Numbered from the stretch's first letter, positions 32,574 through 41,210 are shown. The stretch is DNA of 44,805 nucleotides from an uncultured Chloroflexota bacterium (GCA_903858085.1 CAIOHJ010000235.1:1-44805); one strand, 5' to 3'. Program-made: numbers and translations. The notes: a model not told the origin generated them from the sequence alone.

Positions 32574-32918
32574 ATGAAAGCGTTTTTCAAGTTTCTCTTT
32601 TTTGCCTTTTTTGTGGCAGGAGTCGTCTATGCGTTCAAAAAACTTCTGGCACCGGCAGAGAGTGCCCCAGCCACAAACGGCGTGTTGCCGTCACAGCCTG
32701 TGAAAAGCCTGGATGAAGCGCCGCTCGGCGGCAAGATCAGCGACGAGTTGCTCAAAATTTTGGTCTGCCCCGAAGACAAGGGGTCGCTGCAGCTGGTCGA
32801 GGAGGGGAAGTTCCTGTTCAACCCGCGCAACGGCTACAAATACCCGATCCGCAACGGAATTCCGGTCATGCTGATCGAAGAGGGTAAAAAGTACCGCGAC
32901 CCCAGTTTTGTCGCCTAG
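32574..32918 (+). CDS. Membrane-anchored Trm112/UPF0434-like protein
   Basis: A 114-residue protein with one N-terminal membrane segment (KFLFFAFFVAGVVYAF, residues about 5-22), a 30-residue linker and a C-terminal Trm112/YcaR-like domain (ISDELLKILVCPEDKGSL...NPRNGYKYPIRNGIPVMLIEE). Only one Cys remains where zinc-binding members have CPxC, so zinc binding is doubtful. Trm112 proteins activate methyltransferases; here the job is unknown. The start at 32574 has a GGAG site and gives the membrane segment at the N-terminus. Confidence 0.82.
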   Translation: MKAFFKFLFFAFFVAGVVYAFKKLLAPAESAPATNGVLPSQPVKSLDEAPLGGKISDELLKILVCPEDKGSLQLVEEGKFLFNPRNGYKYPIRNGIPVMLIEEGKKYRDPSFVA

Positions 32919-32932
32919 CCCCGGCAACAAAA

Positions 32933-32969
32933 CAGGCTCGGCCTGTTCCCCTGCGCCAGGACGAGCCTG
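32933..32969 (+). terminator. Hairpin after the Trm112-like gene
   Basis: An 8-bp stem CAGGCTCG/CGAGCCTG with a 21-base loop, 15 bases after the stop codon and without a T-run. It is a possible terminator, followed at once by the stronger hairpin at 32982. Confidence 0.35.
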
Positions 32970-32981
32970 CTCCAATCAAAA

Positions 32982-33037
32982 CGGGCAGGTGGATGCACCG
33001 CCAGCCAGATCCCTGCGGCGGTGCATCCACCTGCCCG
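32982..33037. repeat. Perfect 21-bp inverted repeat
   Basis: CGGGCAGGTGGATGCACCGCC (32982-33002 on one arm, shown here by position) is repeated perfectly inverted at 33017-33037 around a 14-base spacer. It sits between the Trm112-like gene and the peptidase gene, with no T-run on either side. It may be a bidirectional terminator, a protein site or a miniature repeat element; one copy is seen in this window. Confidence 0.85.
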
Positions 33038-33064
33038 CTGCTCTATCCAAAGTGAGACAGGTGC

Positions 33065-34357
33065 ATGCAAATCCATGATTTTGTCGGCGAACTGGAAGAG
33101 CGTCTGCTCCGGTACGCCTCCATCGACACGCAGGCGAATGAACAGTCTGTCACCTCACCCAGCACAGCCCAGCAGTACAGTCTGTTGAATCTGCTGGTCG
33201 AGGAGTTGCAGGAGATCGGGGCGCAGGATGTGGTTTTGACCCCCTATGGGACGGTCTTGGCCAGAATTCCGGCTACGGTGCAGTTGCCGTCCCCGACAGT
33301 TGCCTTTTTGGCCCATGTGGACACAGCTCCGGCCTTTCATGCCAGCGGGGTCAAGCCGATTGTCCACCGCGCCTACGCTGGGGGGGAGATCGTGTTGCCC
33401 GACGAGCCGAGCGCGCTCCTTTCGCCTGCGAACTCGCCGTATCTGGCCCAGAAGATCGGCGACGACATCATCACCGCCAGCGGCAAAACCTTGCTGGGCG
33501 CGGACGACAAAGCGGGGGTCGCGATCCTGATGACGATGGCGCGCCATCTGCTGCAGAATCCTTCGATCCCCCACGGGCCGATGCGGCTTGCCTTCACGCC
33601 AGACGAGGAGATCGGTCGCGGGGTGCACAGCAACCTGCCTGGCGATCTCGCTGCCCAGTTTGCCTACACGCTGGACGGTGCCGAGGTGGGGGAGGTCGTC
33701 TACGAGACATTTTCGGCTGACAAGGCGACTGTCAAAATTCAGGGGGTGTCGATCCATCCTGGTACTGCCAAGGACAAGCTGGTCAACGCCCTGCATCTGG
33801 CCGCCCGAATCGTCGAGACCTTGCCGCAGGTGACCCGGACCCCGGAGACCACGGAGGGGCGCCAGGGCTTTATTCATGTCTATCAGATGAGCGGCAGTGC
33901 AGCAGAAGCCGAACTGCACTGCATTTTGCGCGATTTCGAGCTGGAAGGGTTGGCGGCCCACGGCGCTTTGCTGCAGCAGGTCTGTGCGGTGGTGCAAGCG
34001 ACCGAGCCGCGCTCCCAAATTACCTGCACGATCACACAGCAGTACCGCAACATGCGCTACTGGCTGGAAAAAGACATGCGCCCGGTCGAACTGGCGCGTG
34101 CAGCCTGTCTTCAGCTGGGCATCGAGCCATTTTCTCCGCCTGTACGCGGGGGGACTGACGGCTCCCGGCTGACCGAGCTGGGGTTGCCGACCCCGAACCT
34201 TTTCACCGGCATGCAGAACATTCACGGTCCATTGGAATGGATCAGTGTGCAGGACATGGCGCGCTCGACCGCCGTCTGTCTCCAGCTGGTGCAGCTCTGG
34301 GGCCAGGAACGCTCTGGGGATCTCCTGCCGGGCTCTCCCCCCGTCAGGGCTGCGTGA
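33065..34357 (+). CDS. pepT: Peptidase T (tripeptide aminopeptidase)
   Basis: A 430-residue M20 metallopeptidase with the PepT pattern: FLAHVDTAPAFHASGVKP with the first zinc His/Asp, LLGADDKAGVAILM (bridging Asp), FTPDEEIGRGV (catalytic and metal Glu), YTLDGAEVGEVVYETF and SIHPGTAKDKLVNA. PVRGGTDGSRLTELGLPTPNLFTG and NIHGPLEWIS (last His) complete it. It removes the N-terminal residue of tripeptides in the cytoplasm. The start is ATG 33065; the ribosome site is weak. Confidence 0.93.
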   Translation: MQIHDFVGELEERLLRYASIDTQANEQSVTSPSTAQQYSLLNLLVEELQEIGAQDVVLTPYGTVLARIPATVQLPSPTVAFLAHVDTAPAFHASGVKPIVHRAYAGGEIVLPDEPSALLSPANSPYLAQKIGDDIITASGKTLLGADDKAGVAILMTMARHLLQNPSIPHGPMRLAFTPDEEIGRGVHSNLPGDLAAQFAYTLDGAEVGEVVYETFSADKATVKIQGVSIHPGTAKDKLVNALHLAARIVETLPQVTRTPETTEGRQGFIHVYQMSGSAAEAELHCILRDFELEGLAAHGALLQQVCAVVQATEPRSQITCTITQQYRNMRYWLEKDMRPVELARAACLQLGIEPFSPPVRGGTDGSRLTELGLPTPNLFTGMQNIHGPLEWISVQDMARSTAVCLQLVQLWGQERSGDLLPGSPPVRAA

Positions 34358-34415
34358 GCAGGTACCGCAGCAAAAGCACGAACCCGTTGGCTGCTGCCTG
34401 GCTGTGGGGGGACGG

Positions 34416-34444
34416 TTGACAAGTGGTAGGGGCTCGATTACAAT
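34416..34444 (+). promoter_or_regulatory. Putative strong promoter for the TRAP binding-protein gene
   Basis: TTGACA (34416-34421), exactly 17 bases, TACAAT (34439-34444). This is the best promoter match in the window, 77 bases before the start at 34521. Confidence 0.75.
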
Positions 34445-34520
34445 ACAGAACAGTCTTTCTGTAAACAGAGCTTTCCCACATCCATCCAATCGTTTTTGTC
34501 ATGGCCCAAGGAGGTCCGCT

Positions 34521-35660
34521 ATGAACCGTCGTGAGTTCTTGACGAATATGGCCACCAAAGCAGCCGGCGGCGCAGTGATCGGCCTGGCCGCAGGCTGTTC
34601 TTTCGGTGCAACCCCGGCTGCCCAGGAAGCAGAGCAGGCGATCGCCCAGGATTCTGCTCTGCCCGAAATCACCTGGGATATGGCGACCAGCTGGACCCCG
34701 GCTGTCGATATTCTTTTCGGCGGCGCCCAGCTCTTTGCCGACACAGTCAACCGTCTGACTTCGGGCAAGATGACGATCACCCCGCGCGCGGCCGGGGAGC
34801 TGGCTCCAGGCACCCAGGTGCTCGATGTGGTTGCGCAGGGGGCTGTGCCGATCGGACATACAGCCGCCTATTACTACATAGGCAAGACACCGGCCACAGC
34901 CTTTGGCACGACAGTGCCCTTCGGCCTCACCGCCCAGCAGCAGAATGCCTGGCTGTACGGCGGCGGCGGTCTGGAATTGACCCAGAAACTGTTCGCTGAA
35001 AAATTCAATGTCCTGCCGCTGCCGGCCGGCAACACTGGCATGCAGATGGGGGGCTGGTTCCGCAAGGAGATCAACGCAGTCTCCGATCTGCAGGGGTTGA
35101 AGATGCGCATTGCTGGCCTGGGGGGGCAGGTGATGGCCAAGCTCGGGGTCAACGTGCAGGTGCTGCCCGCAGGTGAGATCTTCCAGGCCTTGCAGACCGG
35201 CGCGATCGACGCCGCCGAGTGGGTCGGTCCCTACGACGACGAAAAGCTGGGGCTCAACAAGGTGGCAGACTACTATTACCGTCCTGGCTGGTGGGAACCA
35301 GGCTCGATTTTGGAGGTCAACATCAACCTGGACGAGTGGAACAAACTGCCAGACCTCTACAAGGTTGCCATCGAGACAGCCGCTGCCCAGGCCAATCTGG
35401 TCATGCTCTCCCGCTATGAGGCTGCCAACAACACGGCACTGGCCAATCTGGTGGCCAATGGCACCCAGCTGCGCGAGTACAGCCCGGAGATCTTGTCGGC
35501 AGCCTATGCCGCCTGGCTGGAGCTTGTCGACGAGTTTTCAGCCCAGGACGCCGATTTCAAAGCGATCTACGAGAATTTTTCGGCCTTCCGCAGCAACATC
35601 TACAGCTGGCACACCACCAACGAATACGCCTTCACCAACTTTGTCTACCAGCAGAGCTGA
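34521..35660 (+). CDS. TRAP transporter solute-binding protein, TakP-like
   Basis: A 379-residue DctP-family protein. It begins MNRREFLTNMATKAAGGAVIGLAAGC, a twin-arginine-like and lipobox-containing signal. The mature part has WDMATSWTPAVDILFGGAQLFAD, the AYYYIGKTPATAFGTTVPFGL and QQNAWLYGGGG blocks, and QTGAIDAAEWVGPYDDEK with the ligand region near residue 235. These segments match the 2-oxoacid-binding TakP branch rather than C4-dicarboxylate DctP. It delivers substrate to the sodium-driven DctQM membrane part. AAGGAGG precedes the ATG. It points toward dctM instead of lying upstream of it. Confidence 0.93.
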   Translation: MNRREFLTNMATKAAGGAVIGLAAGCSFGATPAAQEAEQAIAQDSALPEITWDMATSWTPAVDILFGGAQLFADTVNRLTSGKMTITPRAAGELAPGTQVLDVVAQGAVPIGHTAAYYYIGKTPATAFGTTVPFGLTAQQQNAWLYGGGGLELTQKLFAEKFNVLPLPAGNTGMQMGGWFRKEINAVSDLQGLKMRIAGLGGQVMAKLGVNVQVLPAGEIFQALQTGAIDAAEWVGPYDDEKLGLNKVADYYYRPGWWEPGSILEVNINLDEWNKLPDLYKVAIETAAAQANLVMLSRYEAANNTALANLVANGTQLREYSPEILSAAYAAWLELVDEFSAQDADFKAIYENFSAFRSNIYSWHTTNEYAFTNFVYQQS

Positions 35661-35669
35661 AGCCGCCCG

Positions 35670-35695
35670 GCGAGGGAGGCGATCGCCTCCCTCGC
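35670..35695. terminator. Bidirectional terminator between convergent TRAP genes
   Basis: A perfect 26-base palindrome (13-bp arms, centre CGATCG) lies in the 37-base gap between the binding-protein gene (+) and dctM (-). No T-runs flank it. Confidence 0.55.
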
Positions 35696-35697
35696 GC

Positions 35698-37032
35698 TCA
35701 GCCAGCCAGATCGATCAGCCAGCGGACGGTCTGTGGAAAGATCGCCACCAGGATCAACACCGCCATCTGCAGCGCCATGAACGGCAAGGCACTTTTATGG
35801 ATGTCTGCGGTCGCTACCTCGCGCGGGGCGACGCTCTGTAGATAGAAGAGAGAAAACCCGACCGGCGGGGAGATAAAGGCCATCTGCAAGTTGATCGCCA
35901 TCAACACGCCAAACCAGACCATGTCGATCCCCAGGGCCTGGGCGGCTGGGGCCAGCAGTGGCATGGCGATGAAGCTGATCTCGATAAATTCCAGAAAAAC
36001 GCCCAGCAAAAAGATGGCAAGATTGGCGACGATGATGAACCCCCAATAACCGCCCGGCAGCGAGGTCAGCAGATCTTTGAAGAGCGTGTTGCCCCCCAAT
36101 CCGTCGAAAACAACGCTGAAAAAGGTTGAACAGACCAAGATCATGATTACCAGCCCGGTGATGCGTGCAGTTGCGGTTGCAGCAGCCTGCAAGAGTGCCC
36201 AGTTGAAACGCCGATTCATCGCCGCCAGCAGGCAAGCTCCGACCGCGCCGACTGCCCCGGCCTCGGTGGGGGTGGCGATGCCAAAAAAGATGCTGCCGAG
36301 CACTGCAAAGATCAGCAGCACTGGCGGCACGATGGCGTGCAGCGAACGCCTCAGCAGGGCCCAGCCCTGCTGGGTTCTTTCAGAAGCTGGCAGGGCTGGC
36401 GCCACCTGGGGCCGGAGCAGGGCCAGCACCAGCACGTACAGCCCGTACGAGCCAGCCAGCAGCAAGCCTGGGATCAGGGCTCCCAAGAACAGATCGCTGA
36501 CGGCTACGCCCAGCTGGTCGCTCAACACGACCAGCACCAGGCTGGGAGGGATCAGCTGGGCCAGGGTTCCCGAGGAGAGGATGACCCCAGTCGCCAGTTG
36601 TTTGTCGTAGCCGTAGCGCAGCATCACCGGCAGCGACAACATCCCCATGACGATCACCGTCGCAGCGACCACCCCAGTCGTCGCCGCCAGCAACGTTCCA
36701 ACCAGCACGACCGCCAGCGCCATACCGCCGCGCAGCGGGCCCAACAGCACGCCTACCGTGGTCAGCAAGTCTTCGGCCAGCCCCGATTTTTCCAGAATCG
36801 ATCCCAAAAAGACAAAGAATGGAATCGCCAACAAGGTGAAATCGCTCATCGTGCCAAACCAGCGGTTGGGGAGCAGACGCACCAGATTGAAATCGAAGGC
36901 GCCGGCCGCCAGCCCGAGCCCGCCAAAGAGCATGGCGGCAGCTGCAAACGAAAAGGCAACCGGGTAGCCGCTCATCAAAATAAAAAAGAAGCCGACAAAC
37001 ATGGCAACTGCCAGCCACTCGTATCCCATCAC
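35698..37032 (-). CDS. dctM: TRAP transporter large permease (DctM)
   Basis: A 444-residue, very hydrophobic DctM with about 12 membrane segments: LMSGYPVAFSFAAAAMLFGG, FTLLAIPFFVFLGSILEKSGLAEDLL, ATTGVVAATVIVMGMLSLPVML, SGTLAQLIPPSLVLVVLSDQL, IATPTEAGAVGAVGA, and near the end NLQMAFISPPVGFSLFYLQSVAP. It forms the sodium-coupled transport domain. The start is 6 bases after the dctQ stop. Confidence 0.96.
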   Translation of the reverse strand: MMGYEWLAVAMFVGFFFILMSGYPVAFSFAAAAMLFGGLGLAAGAFDFNLVRLLPNRWFGTMSDFTLLAIPFFVFLGSILEKSGLAEDLLTTVGVLLGPLRGGMALAVVLVGTLLAATTGVVAATVIVMGMLSLPVMLRYGYDKQLATGVILSSGTLAQLIPPSLVLVVLSDQLGVAVSDLFLGALIPGLLLAGSYGLYVLVLALLRPQVAPALPASERTQQGWALLRRSLHAIVPPVLLIFAVLGSIFFGIATPTEAGAVGAVGACLLAAMNRRFNWALLQAAATATARITGLVIMILVCSTFFSVVFDGLGGNTLFKDLLTSLPGGYWGFIIVANLAIFLLGVFLEFIEISFIAMPLLAPAAQALGIDMVWFGVLMAINLQMAFISPPVGFSLFYLQSVAPREVATADIHKSALPFMALQMAVLILVAIFPQTVRWLIDLAG

Positions 37033-37038
37033 AGCCTC

Positions 37039-37617
37039 CTATTCGAAGTTGGAATGGCCCGCCAAGGCCGTTTCGTCGCGAACCTGCTGGGCAATCTCGT
37101 TCTGACCGGTCAAGATGGCAATGTATTTGATGGCCTGAGCGATTGCCTGTAACAGCAATACGCTGAACGCCACCAGAATAAAGGTTTTGATCGGCGCACG
37201 CGGTAGCCCGCCTGGATCTGGCGACATTTCCCACAGCCGCCACGAAAAGAGCACCGGGGTGACTGTCGTCCAGATCCCCAAAATACAGAAGGGGATCAGT
37301 GCCAGCAGGGTGCCGAGCAGATCGGCCCAGATGCGGCGCCGCTCGCTCCAGCGAGCGTACAAAAAATCAACCCGGACATTGACGTCGTGGCGCAGGTTGT
37401 AGGCAAACATCAGAAAGAAAATCACCGAGAAGAGGTACCACTGGGTCTCGATGAAGCTGTTGGAGGAGAGATTCTGCCCGATGAAACGGCCCACATAGCG
37501 GGCTGCCACATTGTAAAAGCCGATCGCCACCAGAACCAACGTGAGAGAGATCGCAACTTTGCCCAGGGCTTCGGACAGCTGGTCGATCCAGCGGGCCATT
37601 CGCAAGAGGACAGCCAC
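37039..37617 (-). CDS. dctQ: TRAP transporter small permease (DctQ)
   Basis: A 192-residue four-helix membrane protein of the DctQ type: ALGKVAISLTLVLVAIGFYNVAARYVG, the FIETQWYLFSVIFFLMFAYNLRHDVNVRVDFLYARWSERRR core and a C-terminal helix before RDETALA. GTG 37617 is chosen because AAAGGAG lies 6 bases upstream; ATG 37599 is the next choice. It associates with DctM. A promoter-like site lies upstream at 37732-37704. Confidence 0.9.
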   Translation of the reverse strand: MAVLLRMARWIDQLSEALGKVAISLTLVLVAIGFYNVAARYVGRFIGQNLSSNSFIETQWYLFSVIFFLMFAYNLRHDVNVRVDFLYARWSERRRIWADLLGTLLALIPFCILGIWTTVTPVLFSWRLWEMSPDPGGLPRAPIKTFILVAFSVLLLQAIAQAIKYIAILTGQNEIAQQVRDETALAGHSNFE

Positions 37618-37703
37618 AGTGAGCTCCTTTCCCAATCCACAGGATCTGCCAGCCACACTGCGGCTGCACAAGGAGAATTTCCAGTTTACATCGCGTCCGT
37701 TCA

Positions 37704-37732
37704 ATTGTAGTCGAGCTCGATAAATCATGCAA
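37704..37732 (-). promoter_or_regulatory. Putative promoter for dctQM
   Basis: On the minus strand TTGCAT (37732-37727), 17 bases, TACAAT (37709-37704), 87 bases before the dctQ start. The surrounding gap 37618-38024 (407 bases) shows no other clear gene; a TATACT on the plus strand at 37871 lacks a good -35. Confidence 0.55.
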
Positions 37733-38024
37733 CCGCAAAATCGTCCCCTGCCATCATGTTCAATACTTCTCAATCGGAGAGGGGTAAAGGGCGAAAAGCG
37801 CTGCAAATCCCCACCATCGACGTCAAAACTCCCTCCGTTTCGACCAGTCGTCTGTACATGCAAAATCGTATATACTGGGTTTTACAGCACGAAGTGCTGG
37901 CCTGACGCTCTTGCAACCTCTGTACGAAAGAAGCCTTTGGGCAATGGGATATCTGTCTTGGCTGGGCTACTACTCGTATGGATTGTTCTTGCACGAATGG
38001 CCAGACAAGCTGCAGGAGAGCGCA

Positions 38025-38240
38025 ATGGACGACCCAGACGAGAGCCGGGAGGGGTGCCCTGGTTGCCACCAGTGTGGAGAACCGATGGCTCTTTTTGACT
38101 GCCCAGACTGTCAGGGTGCCGCTCGTCCGCCTTCCACACAGGAGGAAAAGGAATGCTCGTTCTGTGGGGGATCTGGCGGTGTGTATGTCAGCATCTGCAG
38201 TTGCCCGCTCACCTGCCAACCTTTTTCATGCCTCTCCTGA
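38025..38240 (+). CDS. Small Cys-rich zinc-ribbon protein
   Basis: A 71-residue acidic protein with about twelve cysteines in knuckles: CPGCHQC, CPDCQG and CSFCGGSGG, then CSCPLTC near the end. The CPDCQG and CxxCGGSGG spacing resembles the DnaJ-type zinc centre and related mini-proteins. ATG 38025 has a CAGGAGAG ribosome site at good spacing; the frame is open further upstream to 37911, with a hydrophobic piece YLSWLGYYSYGLFL, but no good start signal. The function is unknown. Confidence 0.65.
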   Translation: MDDPDESREGCPGCHQCGEPMALFDCPDCQGAARPPSTQEEKECSFCGGSGGVYVSICSCPLTCQPFSCLS

Positions 38241-38253
38241 CGCTGGACAAAAG

Positions 38254-38281
38254 TTGCCGTCGGCGCGCAAACGTATACAAT
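38254..38281 (+). promoter_or_regulatory. Putative promoter for the beta-helix/SGNH gene
   Basis: TTGCCG (38254-38259), 16 bases, TACAAT (38276-38281), 66 bases before the start at 38347. Confidence 0.55.
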
Positions 38282-38346
38282 AGCGGCTGCATGGGACGTC
38301 CGCCAGGCAGCGCCCTGGGTTCAGGTTCTTATCGAGGGAGAAGTGT

Positions 38347-40827
38347 ATGCGACACCGTAGCCTGATCGTTTTGTGGGTCATGGTTGTGCTGGCAGCTGTG
38401 CAGTATACGACTGCTGCCGTAGCAGGTGTGGTGGGTACAGAGCGGAGCACAGCCAGATATGCCAACGCCAGTATCCCACCCAGCGCGGGCAACGCAGTCG
38501 AGCTCTGGGTGGACCCGGTCAATGGCAGCGACAGCGCAGATGGATCCAGCCGCAGCCAGGCGCTGCACACCCTCGCCGAAGCCTGGCGGCGGATTCCTGC
38601 GGGCGTCACGCTGACCACGGGGTACTCGATCCTGCTTGTGGCAGGAGAATACCCGGAAAGCTCGATTCCAACCTACTGGGAAGATCGACATGGGACATCG
38701 AGCGCGCCGATCGTCCTGCGGTCTGTCGACAGCCCACGCAGCGCACGGATTCAGGGATCGATCAATCTGTACGACACGGAGCACCTGTACCTGGTCGATC
38801 TGGTGGTCGAAAATGACGGGGATGTCTTTCATTGCGAGCTGTGCCGCCATCTGGGGATCTACAACGTTGAGATGGATGGCGGGGAGCGTCAGGCGCACGA
38901 GACGATCAAGATCAACCAATCCCAGCACATCACGATCGAACAGAGTGACATTCATGGCAGCTACGAAAATGCGATCGATTTTGTCGCCGTGCAGTACGCC
39001 ACGCTGCGCAACAACCGTATTTACGATGCCGATGACTGGTGCGTCTATGTCAAGGGAGGATCGGCCTATATTACGGTGGAAGGCAACGAGATTTTCAATT
39101 GCGGCACAGGTGGGTTTACGGCTGGCCAGGGCACGGGCTTTGAGTACATGGTCTCCCCCTGGCTGCACTATGAAGCCTACGCCGTGCGTGCGGTCAACAA
39201 TCTGATTCACGACACCGCAGGGGCCGGGTTGGGGGTCAACGGCGGCTATGCAGTGTTGTACGCCTACAACACCTTGTATCGCGTGGGCACCCGCAGCCAT
39301 CTGCTGGAGGTCGTGCACGGCGGTCGTTCGTGCGACGGCGACGCTGCCCGCTGCACGGCCAACCATGCTGTCGGTGGCTGGGGGCCTGTGACAGTCGGCG
39401 ACGAAGCAAAAATTCCGGACCGCAACGTTTTCATCTACAACAACCTGATCGTCAATCCGGCTGGGGTGCAAAGCCAGTGGCAGCACTTGACGATACACGG
39501 ACCGATCGCCCCGCCCGCTGGTCTGAACGTGCCTTCCCCGGCAGTCACCGACGACAATTTGCAGATTGTCGGCAATGTGATCTGGAATGGTCCGGCCAGC
39601 CATGCCCTGGGCATCGGCGAGGAGAGTGGCTGCCAGCCGACCAACCCGACCTGCAGCGCCCAACAGCTGCTGGCCGACAATGCCATCAACCAGGTCGAAC
39701 CGCGTTTTGTCGATGCCGCTGCCGGAGACTTCAGGGTAGCCAATCCGACCGAACTGCCCGAACCCCATCCGCTCCCAGATTTTCCTGCGTGGGAGTCCTT
39801 GACACCCAGCGTGCCCGCCGTCAGCGATCTGCGCAACCGTGTGGAGGTCGACGCTGTGGGCCGCCAACGGAGCGGCTTCGATCTGGTAGGCGCGTTGGCA
39901 AAAGACGAGGCGCCGCCAGCCCCGTCCCCCACAGCGGCCGAGACATCGACGCTCACGGCGCCCCTGACCCCTCCAGCACCTGCTGCAGGGGGAGCGCTCT
40001 ATCTGCCGCTGCTGCAGAGGCAGACAGGTGCTGCTGCCAGCCCTACAGCCACGCCAGTGCCTACAGCCACGCCAGTGCCTACAGCCACGCCGCCAGCGGG
40101 GGTGACCCCGGCGCCGGCTGGCGCTGTGCATTTGGTTGCACTGGGGGACAGCCTGACCGAAGGAGACGGCGACGATGGCGGGGGCTTCCCCGCTCGCCTG
40201 GAGCTGTTTTTGCAAGGAGTTCGTTCGGGTTCGACTGTGAGCAACTTGGGGCGGTCGGGCTGGACTTCAGAAGGGATCCTCCAGGGGGTGAATGGCGAAC
40301 CGAGCCAGCTGAGCCTGGCCCTGGCCAGGCTGGGCGAAACCAGTGGGGCCAAAGTCGCTACCCTCTGGATCGGCAGCAACGATCTTTGGTATCTCTACGA
40401 CGCACGCGACGAACCTATGACCGACGAACAGGAGCAGGAGAACCTCAGCGCCTACACAGCGAATGTCCGCACAGTCGTCACACAGCTGCACAGTGCCGGT
40501 GCCAGGGTGTTGATTGGCCTGCTGGACGATCAGTCTCTCCGCCCTGTGGTGGCGAACCCGCCCAACCCTGCCGAGCCAGCCTTCCCTAGCATCAGCGCCG
40601 ACGACCTCACGCGCATGTCACAGCAGGTGGCAAACTACAACGCAGCTCTGCGTGCGCTTGCCGCAGAAACAGACAACGTCGCTGTCGTCGATTTTTACAA
40701 CACAACGATTTTTACCGATCCAGCGACGCTGGCAGATGACGGCAACCACCCCAACAGTGCCGGATACGCTGCGATCAGCGCACTCTGGCAGTCACTCTTG
40801 TCTCTTTGGTTGGAAGAATCAAAATAG
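38347..40827 (+). CDS. Secreted fusion of a right-handed beta-helix and an SGNH/GDSL hydrolase
   Basis: An 826-residue exported protein. A signal peptide (residues 1-26) is followed by a ladder of parallel beta-helix repeats (about 50-480: IQGSINLYDTEHLYLVDLVV, SQHITIEQSDIHGS, YATLRNNRIYDA, YITVEGNEIFNC). A Pro/Thr linker follows (about 520-590, including APSPTATPVPTATP) and then an SGNH hydrolase. The hydrolase shows GDSLTEGD (Ser near 599), the Gly in NLGRSGWTS, GSNDLW (Asn near 676) and DDGNHPNSAGY (Asp-His near 798-801). The likely role is binding a polysaccharide with the helix and removing acyl groups with the esterase. The substrate is unknown. GAGGGAGAAG precedes the ATG. Confidence 0.92.
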   Translation: MRHRSLIVLWVMVVLAAVQYTTAAVAGVVGTERSTARYANASIPPSAGNAVELWVDPVNGSDSADGSSRSQALHTLAEAWRRIPAGVTLTTGYSILLVAGEYPESSIPTYWEDRHGTSSAPIVLRSVDSPRSARIQGSINLYDTEHLYLVDLVVENDGDVFHCELCRHLGIYNVEMDGGERQAHETIKINQSQHITIEQSDIHGSYENAIDFVAVQYATLRNNRIYDADDWCVYVKGGSAYITVEGNEIFNCGTGGFTAGQGTGFEYMVSPWLHYEAYAVRAVNNLIHDTAGAGLGVNGGYAVLYAYNTLYRVGTRSHLLEVVHGGRSCDGDAARCTANHAVGGWGPVTVGDEAKIPDRNVFIYNNLIVNPAGVQSQWQHLTIHGPIAPPAGLNVPSPAVTDDNLQIVGNVIWNGPASHALGIGEESGCQPTNPTCSAQQLLADNAINQVEPRFVDAAAGDFRVANPTELPEPHPLPDFPAWESLTPSVPAVSDLRNRVEVDAVGRQRSGFDLVGALAKDEAPPAPSPTAAETSTLTAPLTPPAPAAGGALYLPLLQRQTGAAASPTATPVPTATPVPTATPPAGVTPAPAGAVHLVALGDSLTEGDGDDGGGFPARLELFLQGVRSGSTVSNLGRSGWTSEGILQGVNGEPSQLSLALARLGETSGAKVATLWIGSNDLWYLYDARDEPMTDEQEQENLSAYTANVRTVVTQLHSAGARVLIGLLDDQSLRPVVANPPNPAEPAFPSISADDLTRMSQQVANYNAALRALAAETDNVAVVDFYNTTIFTDPATLADDGNHPNSAGYAAISALWQSLLSLWLEESK
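40042..40092 (+). repeat. 18-bp repeat in the linker of the beta-helix/SGNH gene
   Basis: Two full copies and a partial third of CCTACAGCCACGCCAGTG, encoding the PTATPV linker between the two domains. Confidence 0.9.
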
Positions 40828-40861
40828 AGAGAAGTTGTCGGGGAAGAATAGATGAATGTCT

Positions 40862-40902
40862 GGCACACTTTCTCTCCAAACACAAAAGTTTGTTGGAAAG
40901 TG

Positions 40903-40906
<4 letters not shown>
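40862..40906. terminator. Hairpin overlapping the 3' end of tRNA-Leu
   Basis: GGCACACTTT (40862-40871) pairs with AAAGTGTGCC (40897-40906), with an inner CAAAC/GTTTG stem (40877-40881/40888-40892). It ends within the tRNA 3' acceptor arm and lies between the beta-helix gene (+) and the tRNA (-). It could be a bidirectional terminator or a processing structure; there is no T-run. Confidence 0.5.
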
Positions 40907-40983
<77 letters not shown>

Positions 40984-41210
40984 AGATTCATCTAGGAATA
41001 GTATACGCAACAGCTGCACAAAAGTCAAAAATGAAAACGGGGCTGTGGATCAACTGGGAAGGCCGGCCTTTCTGCGCGCCATGGCGCTTTTGGGGGATGG
41101 TTTGTGAAAATTTGCACAGTCCTCTGCCGACAGAAGACGCTATACTCGATTTGTCTGAACAGATTGGGAATGCAAAATTCCTGCGGTAGAATTCAGAAAA
41201 GGAGAACGTC

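Noticed and set aside
34521..37617. TAXI-type or C4-dicarboxylate TRAP system
   Set aside because: The binding protein carries TakP-like blocks (EWVGPYDDEK, AFGTTVPFGL) instead of DctP or TAXI patterns, and DctQ and DctM are separate genes.
38329..40215. Long minus-strand frame opposite the beta-helix/SGNH gene
   Set aside because: The plus strand encodes a complete domain set with signal peptide; the antisense frame is compositionally biased and has no motifs.
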